From Platanthera guangdongensis (lineage: Eukaryota; Streptophyta; Magnoliopsida; Asparagales; Orchidaceae), in NCBI GenBank assembly GCA_039583875.1, contig CM077157.1:79856346-79920345 (forward strand): a DNA stretch of 64,000 nucleotides, given 5' to 3'. The stretch's first letter is position 1, and each line of letters starts with the position of its first letter. This document shows, piece by piece, positions 1 through 10,189 of the stretch. A model generated the notes under the pieces. It did no database searches and had not been told where the DNA came from. It saw nothing but the letters and a program-made list of their open reading frames with translations. Both the position numbers and the translations under genes were made by a program.

Positions 1-1302
1 ATTTTGTAGAAATCCGTTGCAGCAAGATGTTGTTTGTGATGTATGTGTTTTCCCCCTTTTCTCGAGTGAGTACGTGTCGTCGGAACCGGACAAGATTAGC
101 TCTGCATTGGCGGTAGATGGTTTCCTTGGTGGACAAGGTTAGCTCCGCATTGGCGGTAAATGGTTTCCTTGGTGCGCGGGGACGTTGCAGTACAAATGAT
201 GGATTAGGGTGGGGATGAATATGGATTGTGATGTGCTAAGGCGCGACTTTGTCTCTGTGGTCGGCTGGCTATCTCATAACATGCAAGTCATGTGGAGAGA
301 GTGTCCCGGCGAGACTAGTCCCCTTCTGTGGGACTGACGAGAACGCCAAACATGAGACAAGCCCGGGCAATGAAGCCACGAGCGGGTGTAGTCTAGCAAG
401 GGTTCTTAGAATCGGTTTGTGTGTGAGACGGAATCCTGACGTGAGAAGTCAGAATTTGCAGGCAAGCCCGGGGCTAAGACCCACGAGCGGGTGGGGCCTT
501 GGCAAGATTTCCGTGTGGCGGCTTTTATGTCATTAGGGGAAATGCAGTACCCTTTTGTTTGCGACTTAACGCCAATGGGGAAATTGGGATTACCCAGATG
601 TTTTGATGATGTGCTAGTTGCATACGCGATAGGGTGCCTTGGGTGAAGCCCGAGTTTTGCATACATGCTGCATAGTAGGCCCCCTTTTTATTATAAGCTC
701 AACATAGAAAACATGTTTGTTGTTTGAGACATTCAAACATGTTCTTTTAGAGCTTTACATGTTTTTGTATATGGTATACGAAGTGCTGACTTGCAGGTTG
801 GAGGGGTAGCCCGAGGTCCGTTAGGGCGGTCGGGAGGAGATGTGTTGGTTACACAGTTTGAGGTCAGCCGTTGCTGACCCACGTTACCACCAAATTTTTC
901 AGGGCAAGGATCGCAAGCAGGAGCTAGCTCGCCGGCCAAAAAGGCCTAAGCCTCACGAAGTGTTCCAAGTGTTATACTAGCTCTATTTTGTGGCATTGTA
1001 TGTTTGATGCTCTAGGTTTCCGGCTTGCATGTCGAGGTAGTCTAGCAGTGCTGATGCACGTTGATGTTTGATTTTATCATTTGAGTTTTGGACTATCTAT
1101 TGTTGTAAGGCCTTAAGGCCGTTTTGATACTCATATGAATGTGGATAACTTCTGGTCATGTTTTCGATTTCTGCTGTTGTTTATTCTGAGTTTTGAGATT
1201 GGGTAGTTAATATCATCTTTTAACGCTAAAGCTGTGGCGTCTGTATGTTGTGGGGCCCCGACCGGACCCATATTATACGGACATCATAAAGGAGGTGTTA
1301 CA
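1..1302 (+). repeat. Element A: 5' LTR (3' portion, cut by window start)
   Basis: This is the promoter-distal part of the left LTR of gypsy element A. It ends in GGAGGTGTTACA and is followed directly by a tRNA-iMet-like primer binding site, the standard LTR/internal border. The matching right LTR starts at 34482 but is cut at 35182, so the two visible parts (last 1.3 kb here, first 0.7 kb there) do not overlap and LTR divergence cannot be measured. Short open frames at 249-536, 406-666 and 733-939 look like chance frames; I see no gene here. Confidence 0.85.
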
Positions 1303-1304
1303 AT

Positions 1305-1317
1305 TTGATATCAGAGC
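1305..1317 (+). promoter_or_regulatory. Primer binding site of element A (tRNA-iMet type)
   Basis: TTGATATCAGAGC lies two bases after the LTR end and matches the plant initiator-methionine primer site TGGTATCAGAGC except for one base. The stretch from 1318 to about 1552 is the untranslated leader. The gag frame appears open upstream of its first ATG (1553), so the original start codon may be lost. Confidence 0.75.
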
Positions 1318-1552
1318 CAGGTTACGTCCAAGGTCAGGTTTAGTGGTCGATTTAGCGTAATTGGATAACGTATAGAAGTTATCCACATAGGAGTATTGCG
1401 GGACCATGAGTGTCCTTACGTTTGAGTCTTGTGATTAGAGACTAATTCCTTGTTATCTTGCTTTTGTTAAGAGTGCAAGCAATGAGGCGGGTACGTCGAG
1501 ACCAAGAGAAGAACTTTCGGCGAGCAGCACCATTGCTCAGGGTCCTTTGGGC

Positions 1553-2654
1553 ATGGGTGTAAACCCGACCGATTTTTATCGCATGCTTGCAAAAGTAATG
1601 GTGGCAGCCCAAGCTGCGGCGACAGCTCAAGTAGCAACCCATGTTGCTCAGGTAGCAACCCCCGCTACCCCGGATACGACGACGGCCGTGCCGGGCGGAG
1701 ACGCCAGGCGAGCAGAGCCGTTGGTCGAAAGGGTGGTTGTCGGGCATGAGGACCGGCAGACGAAATATTTTCCGAGCTTCCATCCACCCACGTTTAAGGG
1801 AGTTGGTACGCAAATTGATGCAGAGGATTGGTGGGCACAAATGCAAGAACTTCTGAGGGCGGCAGAGACACCAGAGGAGAATAAATCTGAGTTTGCGGCC
1901 TTCATGTTGCAGGGAGACGCGAAGTTGTGGTGGGTGAGCCATAGCGGTTGCCAGTTTCCTGGACGCACCCCGTCCATGGAAGAGTTTGGGAATGCTTTCC
2001 TAAAGAAGTACATTCCTGTGTCGACAAGGTTGGCCATCCAAAGGCAATTTCTGCACTTGATGCAGTGCGATAAGACGTTGGACGATTATGTACAGGAGTT
2101 CACTCGGTTGGGTCGTTATGCGGGAACGACAATGGCCGGCGATGAGCAGAGGGATAACCTGTTCTACCAGGGGCTGAGGGAGAATCTAAGATAACCCTTC
2201 ATCGTCATGAAGAGAGCTGGTTTCAATGAGTTGGTTGAGGCTGTCAGAATGTTGGAGAGTGATATGGAGCGAACCCAACGTCGTAAGGGTTTCGCGCCCA
2301 AGCAAGGGGAAGGGAAGCCCTCTCAATCCCAAGGAAAGTCTGAAGGGAATAGATGGAGGAAAAGGCTTCACCCATTCAAGTCAGGTGAGAAAAGCAAATG
2401 GACGTCCAGAGGGTCTCACTCTAAGGGACCACCGATGTGCTTCAATTGTGGCAAGGTGGGGCACATGACTCGTTTTTGTACTCAAGGAGGTGCTGAGCAG
2501 GAGCCAAGGCAGGAGCAGACTACGCGCTCCTGCCCCAGTGCCGCAGAGAAAGGGAAGATGGCGGATTCTAGCGCTTCTCGGTTCCAACCGGTGCAACCAA
2601 GGGCTTACAACCTTGGGAAACAGGAAGCGATCCTCCAACCCGATGTGGTGACAG
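1553..2654 (+). pseudogene. gag: Element A gag (gypsy chromovirus), broken
   Basis: Structural Gag protein of a Ty3/gypsy element, which forms the cytoplasmic virus-like particle. The retrotransposon Gag core is recognisable (FHPPTFKGVG, WWAQMQELLRAAETPEE, FMLQGDAKLWW, YVQEFTRLGRYAG), followed by a basic linker and one CCHC zinc knuckle, CFNCGKVGHMTRFC, near 2435-2480. An in-frame TAA at 2192-2194 splits the frame; the frame resumes with the same register. The coding sequence runs to GATGTGGTGACAG and then meets a candidate intron donor at 2655. Closely similar in architecture to gag of element B at 37747. Clearly inactive because of the stop. Confidence 0.88.
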
Positions 2655-2726
2655 GTATGATAAAGTTTAAATTTAACCTTATACTTCATACTTTCAGACC
2701 GTTTATGTTTGATGCCTCTGTTTTAG
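2655..2726 (+). other. Candidate 72-base intron between gag and protease (element A)
   Basis: GTATGA opens and CTGTTTTAG closes a 72-base AT/T-rich stretch. Family comparison expects the sequence after VVTG to run straight into a strand such as FVLVSGYPARV; removing these bases joins GTGGTGACAG to GCTTTGTGTTAG in that frame. Element B has a 91-base GT-AG stretch at the identical protein position (38804-38894). A second possible acceptor, ACTTTCAG, ends near 2697. Splicing itself is inferred, not shown. Confidence 0.5.
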
Positions 2727-4954
2727 GCTTTGTGTTAGTTTCTGGATACCCCGCTAGGGTATTTTTGATACGGGAGCGTCACACTCTTTTCTTGTGGAAA
2801 GCTTTATCCGGAGAATTTGAGTTGAGTCGTTCTCGGCGGACGTAGAGCTGAAGGTGCGCATGCCCAATGGGTCCTCCATGACCACCGGGGAAAAAGGGCG
2901 CATTTGTTGGAAGCTAGAGGGAGTTGACTTCATGTTGATAGCAGCGGTCCTGTCATTGGTTGAGTTTGATGTGATATTGGGAATGGACTGGCTAGCAGAG
3001 CAGCGCGCCAGTATTGACTACTTATCCAAGGTGGTGACCCTGAGAAGCGAAGGGCAGACAGAAGTCAAGTTTGAGGGCCTTAATGGAGTGGCCTGTTCCC
3101 TGATTTCGGCCATACAGTTGGTGCTGACAGTTAACCAGGGGGGAGTAGCTCTTGTAGTATTATTAGAGATTCGCCTTTCCAAGTTATCACTTGGGGAAGT
3201 GCCCGTAGTGGCAGAGTTCGAGGATGTGTTTCCTGATGAACTTCCTGGAGCACCTCCTCGACGGGAGATTGATTTCTCGATTGAGTTAGTGCTAGAGGCT
3301 AGGCTGGTGTCACGTCCTCCATTTAGGATGGAACCAAAAGAGTTGGCCGAACTTAAGGTACAGTTGCAGGAACTATTGGAACAGGGGTATATCAGACCCA
3401 GTTCTTCACCGTGGAGCGCGCCTGTGTTGTTTGTGAAGAAGAAAGACGGTAGTATGCGGTTGTGCATAGACTACCGAGAGTTAAATAAACTGACTGTCAA
3501 GAATAAGTATCTGATTCCTCGGATAGATGACCTGTTCGACCAGTTGGTGGGGTAGGTGGTGTATTCAAAGTTGGACTTGAAGTCAGGATACTATCAGTTG
3601 CGAATTCGAGACGAGGACATACCCAAGATAGCGTTTGGTATGAAGTATGGTCACTTTGAGTTCTCGGTGATGCCGTTCGGGCTGACGAACGCACCATCCG
3701 TATTCATGTATTTGATGAATCGAGTATTTCGAGAATACTTGAACTCTTTTGTAGTTGTTTTTATTGACGACATTCTGGTTTACTCCAAATCGAAGGTGGA
3801 GCATGAGACTCACTTGAGAGTAGTCTTGCAGGTACTGAGAGAGAACCAACTTTATGCAAAGTTCTCGCAGTGTGAGTTCTGTATAGAGAAGGTGGCATTT
3901 TTTGGCTATGTGATTAGTGGGGATGGAGTGGCAGTAGATCCAACAAAAGTGGAAGCCATCAGAGATTGGCTAACTTTGAGAACCATGGCGGAAGTCCGAA
4001 GTTTTCTTGGGCTAGTCAGGTACTATAGAAGGTTCGTAGAAAACTTTTCGTGGATAGCTCTACCCCTCAATTCACTAACCCGTAAGGATCAAAAGTATGT
4101 GTGGACTCAGGAGTGCAATCAGGTGTTTGATACTCTGAAGGAAAGGCTAATGACAGCTTCAATCCTAAATCTACCGAAAGGGACCGAAGGATTTCAAATT
4201 TTCAGTGACGCATCGGGATGCGGTTTGGGTTGCGTATTGGTGCAACATGGCAGTGTGATAGCCTTTGGGTCTAGGCAGTTGAAGCCTCATGAGAGGAATT
4301 ACCCCGTCCATGACTTGTAATTGACGGCGGTAATCTTTGCGTTGAAATTGTGGTGGCACTATGTTTATGGTGCGAAGGTGGAGATCTTCACGGATCGCAA
4401 AAGCCTGAAGTATCTCCTCGATTAAAAGGACTTGAATATGTAGCAGCGCCGGTGGGTCGAGTTCCTTGGAGACTACGAGGTGGTGATTCAGTATACGTCA
4501 GGCAAAGACAATGTGGTGGCAGATGCCTTGAGTAGAAAATACTCTGGGCAAGGGAATTGGATCGAAGCTCATGATGAGCGGTTGGTGCTGGACTGGGTGT
4601 CCCTCGACTTGGAGTGCGTAACAAGGGGCGAGTCTAACATGGCTCGGTTGAACTGGATTGAAATGCAGAATGATTTGTCGGATCGTATTCGGGAAGTGAT
4701 CCGTTTGGATGATGAGTTCTAGCCATACGTGGTGGAAGCTCAAAAGTGCGAGAGTAGCACCTGTGAGTTAATTGATAGGATTCTGAGGAAGGACGGAAGT
4801 ATTTGTGTACCGCAGTTTGGCAAGCTCCGTGAGGAGTTGATATTTGAGGCTCACTTCACAAAGTACTCCATTCACCCGGGCAGTACAAAGATATACTTGG
4901 ATATGAAAAAATCCTTTTGGTGGCCTGGACTGAAGAGGGACGTAGCTTTGTACG
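2727..4954 (+). pseudogene. pol: Element A protease, reverse transcriptase, RNase H and N-terminal integrase
   Basis: Polyprotein part of a chromovirus. Protease keeps its DTGASHSF active-site stretch only in a shifted frame near 2770, because a T run appears one base short. Domains that follow: [11 protein letters not shown] (about 2965), RT from [20 protein letters not shown] (3355), [11 protein letters not shown] (3565), [10 protein letters not shown] (3670), catalytic [10 protein letters not shown] (3755), RNase [11 protein letters not shown] (4200), and the integrase zinc region (HFTKYSIHPGSTK). In-frame stops at 3553, 4318, 4423 and 4438 and further frame breaks inactivate it. The frame stops exactly at the insertion of F and resumes at 21262 with CQTC, completing the HHCC zinc site. 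Confidence 0.9.
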
Positions 4955-5603
4955 TGTAAGACCCCCCTCCCGGATCCCAAAACACGGCATGAAGGGGGTC
5001 TTATGCCCAGAACAAATGCCTTGCGGTAGCATTAGCACACGGGCTAACCTATACCACAAGACGGCTATTCTGCCGGCTGCAACCAATATCAATACATATG
5101 CCAACCCAACCAAAATATAATAAAGAGAAGTCAAATCCACACCAAGTATATATGTGTCAAAAGTACATCAAAATAGAGAAGCTAAAACATGTTTCTACAA
5201 TATATCAGAGTACAGCTAATAAACGCCCAAAAGGGCTACATTAGAGTCGCCCAACACTCACATCAGTAACTGACGGTAGCGATAGTACCGTCCCTTCAGG
5301 CCCTGTCGTCCTGGCCTGGCTGTCCTGCTGCTAAGTCTGCGGCTATTCTATCTGCGGGGAGACCTCCTAAAAAGGAAGACGTAGCAACAGTTAGTCGAAA
5401 ATACTAAGTGGCTTCACATCTGCTCCCCCGGCAACTCCTCGTCACCGGGCGGAGAAAAGAGCAAGGGTACAAAGTATAATAAATAGTTTAACAGATACAA
5501 GCAGGTGGTAATGGTACAATAAGACCAATAACATTATATTCTAGCAGTTCTACATAAACAATAACAAACCATCAAGTACAAGTAACTACAGTAGGAAAGT
5601 AAT

Positions 5604-5705
5604 TTAACTTATAAGGATGCTCATACAAGCTTATAAGTTAAGGATCGGTTTACATAAAGTAACTCATCGTATAGGAGTGCCCATACAAACTTATACGATG
5701 AGGAT
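5604..5705. repeat. Two tandem hairpins with different but complementary stems (in F)
   Basis: Unit 1 has TTAACTTATAAG at about 5604-5615 pairing with CTTATAAGTTAA to 5641. Unit 2 has CTCATCGTATA from about 5663 pairing with TATACGATGAG to 5702. The intervening loops and following bases (AGGATC) are similar, so these look like diverged copies of one roughly 60-base unit in which stem changes are compensated on both sides. Confidence 0.6.
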
Positions 5706-5999
5706 CTTGTTGTACAATGTAATGTAATGGTATGTATTCTATGCAATGACTCACCCATGATCACACACATGCAATTGTTATGTCGACACAAACTAGTAAT
5801 TCCCACTATTCGAGCAGGTAGCTAACCTCTCAGGCATCAACCGCCGTGGCCAGGCGGCGACAGTAGAGCGGGCATCTCTACTACTAAGCTGGCATCCAGA
5901 CTGCTTCACTTAGGCCTCCGTACGCCTCAATGCTAAGAACACAACAGCGGAGCCCATACGTGCTATGGCCCAGTGGGGGTCTCGGGTAGATGTGCACCG

Positions 6000-6375
6000 A
6001 GAACACATCCCCGAACTGGCCTTGTGTGACCCGAAAGGGGCCTCAAAAGTAAGCACGAGAACCCAGCCCAACCGTTCACTTGGCACGGAAGGAGCCCCGA
6101 GACGTGAACACCGAGGACCAAGCCCAACCACCCAAAGTCTAACTGTCAACTCCCATCGGTGTGACGATCGACGAGCCCGTAGACCTGTCACACTATCCTT
6201 AACCCAAGATTACGACACCGCGTGTCTACTCACACCGCATGCAATTCCACATCACCGTGGCATGGAAGGAGCCTCGGAGAAAGCTCGAGGACCAAGTCCA
6301 ACCATCCACTCGACACGGAAGGAGCCCCGGGAAATGAACACCGAGGACCAAGCCCAACCGTCCGACTTTGACTCA
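6000..6375. repeat. Diverged tandem repeats within LTR F
   Basis: The phrases ACGGAAGGAGCCCCG (and ATGGAAGGAGCCTCG) followed by a GAACACCGAGGACCAAGCCCAACC-like sequence recur near 6079, 6258 and 6313, with a more diverged copy near 6000. No coding content is credible. The rest of F from 5000 to 7640 holds nothing else I recognise. Confidence 0.55.
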
Positions 6376-7647
6376 TCTCAACGTAATCCCAACTAGTGAC
6401 AGTCAACACCGCACTTATACCCTTCCACAATGCTACCCATAGGGAGACAACGCTCTAAGCATTGGACACTAAATTCATTCCGTTAAACAATTGAACACAT
6501 GGCCAAAAGTTATCATCCTACCTTTCTTCCCAAATGATACAACACGTTATTATCATGATGCGTATTTATAATAGTCTACCAATTTCTATCAAATCATTTC
6601 GTTTAAGTATGCTTCGCTTTACAAATCAATTATGTGGAATCCAATTAATAAACTTCATCATTCATTGGACTAAGATGGTTAACATAAAAGAGTTCAACAA
6701 AACTCATGTTAATTTGCAACATTATCTCTACCGAGTCCAAATCCAATATTATTCCAAACCTAGAATTTAAGTACAGGATAAATCTGGACAGCAATTTCGA
6801 CCGGAGATTTCCGAAGCTACAGGAATCCAGTGAAGACGTGTAACCCATCGATGGAAAGGTCTTTCCATGGGCTACAACGTTTATGTTCAGACCACAACCC
6901 AGATTCAATAGTATCATACTTGAAATCAGCCTGAAGTCTGCTGCGTACAGAACACAATTTCTGCATGCAGGATTTATCAGACGTCATTTTCGTTCAGACT
7001 TTCCTGTGGCTACAGACTTCTCCTAAAGTCGTGCAACCACTCGTTGGAAAGGTATTTTCCAGGACTTCAACTTTCGTGTTTAGTCAAAAGCCCAGATCTG
7101 GCCATATCACATCTGAAAATGGCCAAGGATATCGCTGCGCGCAGAACACAGATTCTGCTCGCCTCTTAAAGCGGAATGAACGACATCGGTTCATCCTCCT
7201 CCTCAAGTCGATTTTCCAAAATCACATCAGAAATTCCTCCTCCCTTATTCACCCTCATGAGGCCACGACTCTTCACGAAACCATCCCCCATCTTCACATA
7301 GAAGGTTGGAGAGGTTGAAAACACAACTACCCTTAGAGCACAAGCCCTAAAACGACCTCTTCCTAGAGAAATCACCATCTCGCTAGTCAAGACTCTTTTG
7401 AGCCGACATCTCACCTAGATATTTATAGATCTAGCACCAAGGGAGAGGGGATGAAGCTCACCGCATTTCCGGTATTTCCACTATTTCCGGCCATGGATCG
7501 TGTAACTCTTCTGGGCGGCATCTTCTCCTTCACGGCGGCGTCGGATCTTCTTCTCCAAGACTTGCTCCAGCAGTTTTCCCTCTCTACAGAAGTTTCTCTC
7601 AGGAAAAATGGCTGCAATGAGGAGTGAAAATGGCTAGTATTTTCACA

Positions 7648-7663
7648 ACCCTTATATATAAAA
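7648..7663 (-). promoter_or_regulatory. Likely TATA box of LTR F
   Basis: On the minus strand the sequence reads CTTTTTATATATAAGGG. It lies roughly 0.7 kb into the F LTR when counted from its minus-strand start and skipping D, a plausible U3/R position. Followed in the transcription direction by a purine-rich leader-like stretch. Confidence 0.5.
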
Positions 7664-7669
7664 AGTGAC

Positions 7670-7957
7670 ATGGGTAGGGACATGTCTGTATCCTTATCTG
7701 TGTCCTGCTTCGGGAGAAGCATCAACGACGGTTTTCGTGTCGGTTCAATACTCGACACGGGTAGGGACAAGCCCGTGTCCCGACCCGTGTTCACATGACA
7801 CGACCGTGTTCCTTGGCCGTGTTCTTCTCTGGATACGACTCGACAAACTCAACTCGACACACACGGGTAGGGACATGCCCTTGTCTCTACCCGTGTCACT
7901 ACACAGGATTCCCTTCGTCGATCTCGACACGCTTCGTCGAGTTCAACTCGACACACA
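7670..7957. repeat. CACGGGTAGGGACA...CCCGTG palindromic repeats of LTR F (left part)
   Basis: Imperfect inverted repeats built from ACACGGGTAGGGACA and its complement TCTCTACCCGTGT occur several times, together with CTCGACACGCTTCGTCGA units. The array continues at 20832-21125 on the other side of D, showing that D landed inside it. The target duplication of D (ACACA, 7953-7957) is the array's own sequence. Confidence 0.75.
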
Positions 7958-9933
7958 TGAAAGAAATTGTACCTAATCACCTAGAGGGGGGGGGGGTGAA
8001 TAGGTGACCTCAATCCTTTTAAACGTTTAGGCAGTATAAATCACAGAATTCACAGAACATAAAACAGCAACCATAGAATCATTCACACACAGAGTACACA
8101 CAGCTTTATAGTGGTTCCCCAAGGTCTGGGTACATCCACTTTCCCCCTTCGCCTATCTAGTAGTGTACTAGATTCGGCCAAACTCCTCCACTATTCCTCA
8201 GATCCTCAGATCTTACACTCAGAACCTCAAATAGGTTCCTACAGCTCAGAGTGATCCCACTCCTACAACTCAGGCACACAACCCTACCACTCAGTCTTCA
8301 CAAAGACCAACACTCAGCCTTCAACAAAGCCTACACTCAGAGAAAAGTATCTCCTACACTCAGGCACACAGGCCCTACCACTCAGCCTTTATAATTTCAG
8401 GCTTACAACTCAGATCCCTTAGGATACTACAAGAAATTAAAATTACAATGTATATACCCACAACTCAGAATAAGAGAGAAGAGTTGACAGGTTTCTTGAT
8501 GAGTTCTTGGAAGAACTTTGCTGAGATCAACCTTCCTTGGCTTCCTTCAAAGCTTCTTGAATTTAGAACACAATAGGGTTGAGTCTCTATGCAGCTGATC
8601 TTCAATCACTGCTAACTTAAGAATCAGATCTCAATCTGAAACTTTCTTCACAGCCTGGTTCAACAGCTGTCTTCTTAGAAGGAGCTCTCTCTCTCCAACT
8701 TCTTAGATCTTCTGATCACTTCAGTTGATTGTTGTTAATCATCTTCTTATGTTGACAGAATAAGCCTTTATATAGGCCTTCTTCATGGTGACCGGCTGAT
8801 CCGGTTTCTAACGACTTTCTGACAACTCTGACAGTTGCAGTAGACCGGCTGGAATGACAGCTGTCAAGTCATCCAATCACTTCTTGAATTTTCTGTAACT
8901 GTCTGAAAAGTGTCGAGACAGTCAGTCTTTAAGTGTCGACACTGATAGACCAAGTGTCGACACAAGTAGACTAAGTGTCGACACTAGCCTTCATTGTGTC
9001 GACACAAGTCCTTGTGTTGTAGAAATTACTTCTCGACACTGCTTCTCCAGAATGTGTCGACACTGATATTGTGTGTCGACACAACTCCTTGTTCTTCAGT
9101 ACTTAGTTGAATTATGCTAAGTGTCGACACAACTCCTTTGTGTCGACACAACTCCTTGTGTTGAACTTGTTAAGTGTCGACACATCTTCTTGGTGTCGAC
9201 ACATGCCTTCTGTGTTGATACTTGCTGAGTGTCGACACAGCTCCTTTGTGTCGACACTTGTACTTGGACTTCATTGAAATTTACTGAGTGTCGACACAGC
9301 CTCCTAGTGTCGACACTTTCTTCATGCGTTGAGACTTTTGATGTGTGTCGACACATTCTTCATTATGTCGACACTTGTACTTAAACTCTGTTGAAGTTTG
9401 CTGAGTGTTGACACAGCCTCCTAGTGTCGACACTTGTACTTGAACTTTGTTGAAGTTTTGCTGAGTGTCGACACAGTCACCAAGTGTCGACACTTTTACT
9501 TGAACTTTGTTGAAGTTTTGCTGAGTGCCGACACAGCCACCAAGTGTCGACACTTTTGATGTCGACAAAGTTCCTCTGAGTGTCGACACTGCTTCTAAGT
9601 GTCGACACAGCTTCTCTGGACATTTCTTCATTGTGTGTCGATACAGCCTGTATGTGTCGACACTTTCCTTCTGGTGTCGACTCTGCATTCCTGGTGTCGA
9701 CTCAATTACTCCAAGTGTCGACACTGCTTCTCTGGGTGTCGACACAAGTCTTCTTAAGTGTCGACACTTCTCTTCTGGGTGTCGACACATGGACTTAGAA
9801 ACTTTTCAGCTTTCCCTGCAAATACTTAACCTGCACAACTAAACTCAAAACACATCAAATACATTTTGATGTATATCATTGAGTAGGGTGAGGCTTCTTC
9901 AAATCAGGTACATATTTTCCAATGTACCCAACA
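7958..9933 (-). repeat. Element D 3' LTR
   Basis: Begins (plus-strand view) TGAAAGAAATTG and ends TGTACCCAACA. It is followed by ATCTCCCCCTATTTGGAG, which on the minus strand is the polypurine tract. It contains a hairpin with an 11-G loop at 7977-8007, a region rich in CTCAG motifs (8200-8420), a TATA box (minus CTATATAAAGG near 8765) and a palindrome array from about 8905. The 9934-10189 interval after it is 3' untranslated sequence with no gene. Confidence 0.92.
8905..9790. repeat. Array of about 30 GTGTCGACAC palindromes (D 3' LTR)
   Basis: Perfect or one-off copies of the 10-base palindrome GTGTCGACAC recur through nearly 900 bases. Measured by eye, neighbouring copies are mostly 19 bases apart (9-base spacers such as AACTCCTTT, AGCCTCCTA, TGCTTCTAA) or 21 apart (11-base spacers), with longer spacers between pairs containing GTTGAA-rich sequence. 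Long apparent open frames here are by-products of the repeat. Confidence 0.9.
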
Positions 9934-10189
9934 ATCTCCCCCTATTTGGAGAAATCATAACCCTTAGTCAATGATATACACCATACATAACAAATTCACA
10001 GTATGATGTAAAACAATATTAAATGACAGGGTAAGTACATAAACATGTATAAACAAAACATGTATACACACATTTCTCAGAACATTAATGTAATAGATTT
10101 AACATATATCACATTGTTCTAACAACTTCAACATATTCATTATTCAAAAGTTTACAGAGAGTTTAAAATCAAATGATTACAACTGTAAA

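Noticed and set aside
1442..1942. 166-residue minus-strand frame
   Set aside because: Antisense shadow of gag of element A.
5965..6396. 143-residue plus-strand frame in LTR F
   Set aside because: Made of the GGAAGGAGCCCCG tandem repeats of the LTR; composition looks noncoding.
7423..7794. Minus-strand frame of 123 residues containing MPPRRVTRSMAGNSG
   Set aside because: Lies in the transcribed part of LTR F; could be a leader frame, but no homologous frame is visible in LTRs A or B and no conserved domain is seen.
9281..9790. Open frames of 169-206 residues with VSTLGGCVDTQ repeats in the D LTRs (also 20068-20688 and 50495-51115)
   Set aside because: They are translations of the GTGTCGACAC array. 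Frames are open on both strands for the same reason, and they lie in LTR U3 with no family similarity.
8905..9790. CRISPR-like array (short repeats with variable spacers)
   Set aside because: Repeats are 10-base palindromes with 9-11-base spacers in a plant LTR, with no cas genes; the same array is in both LTRs of one element.
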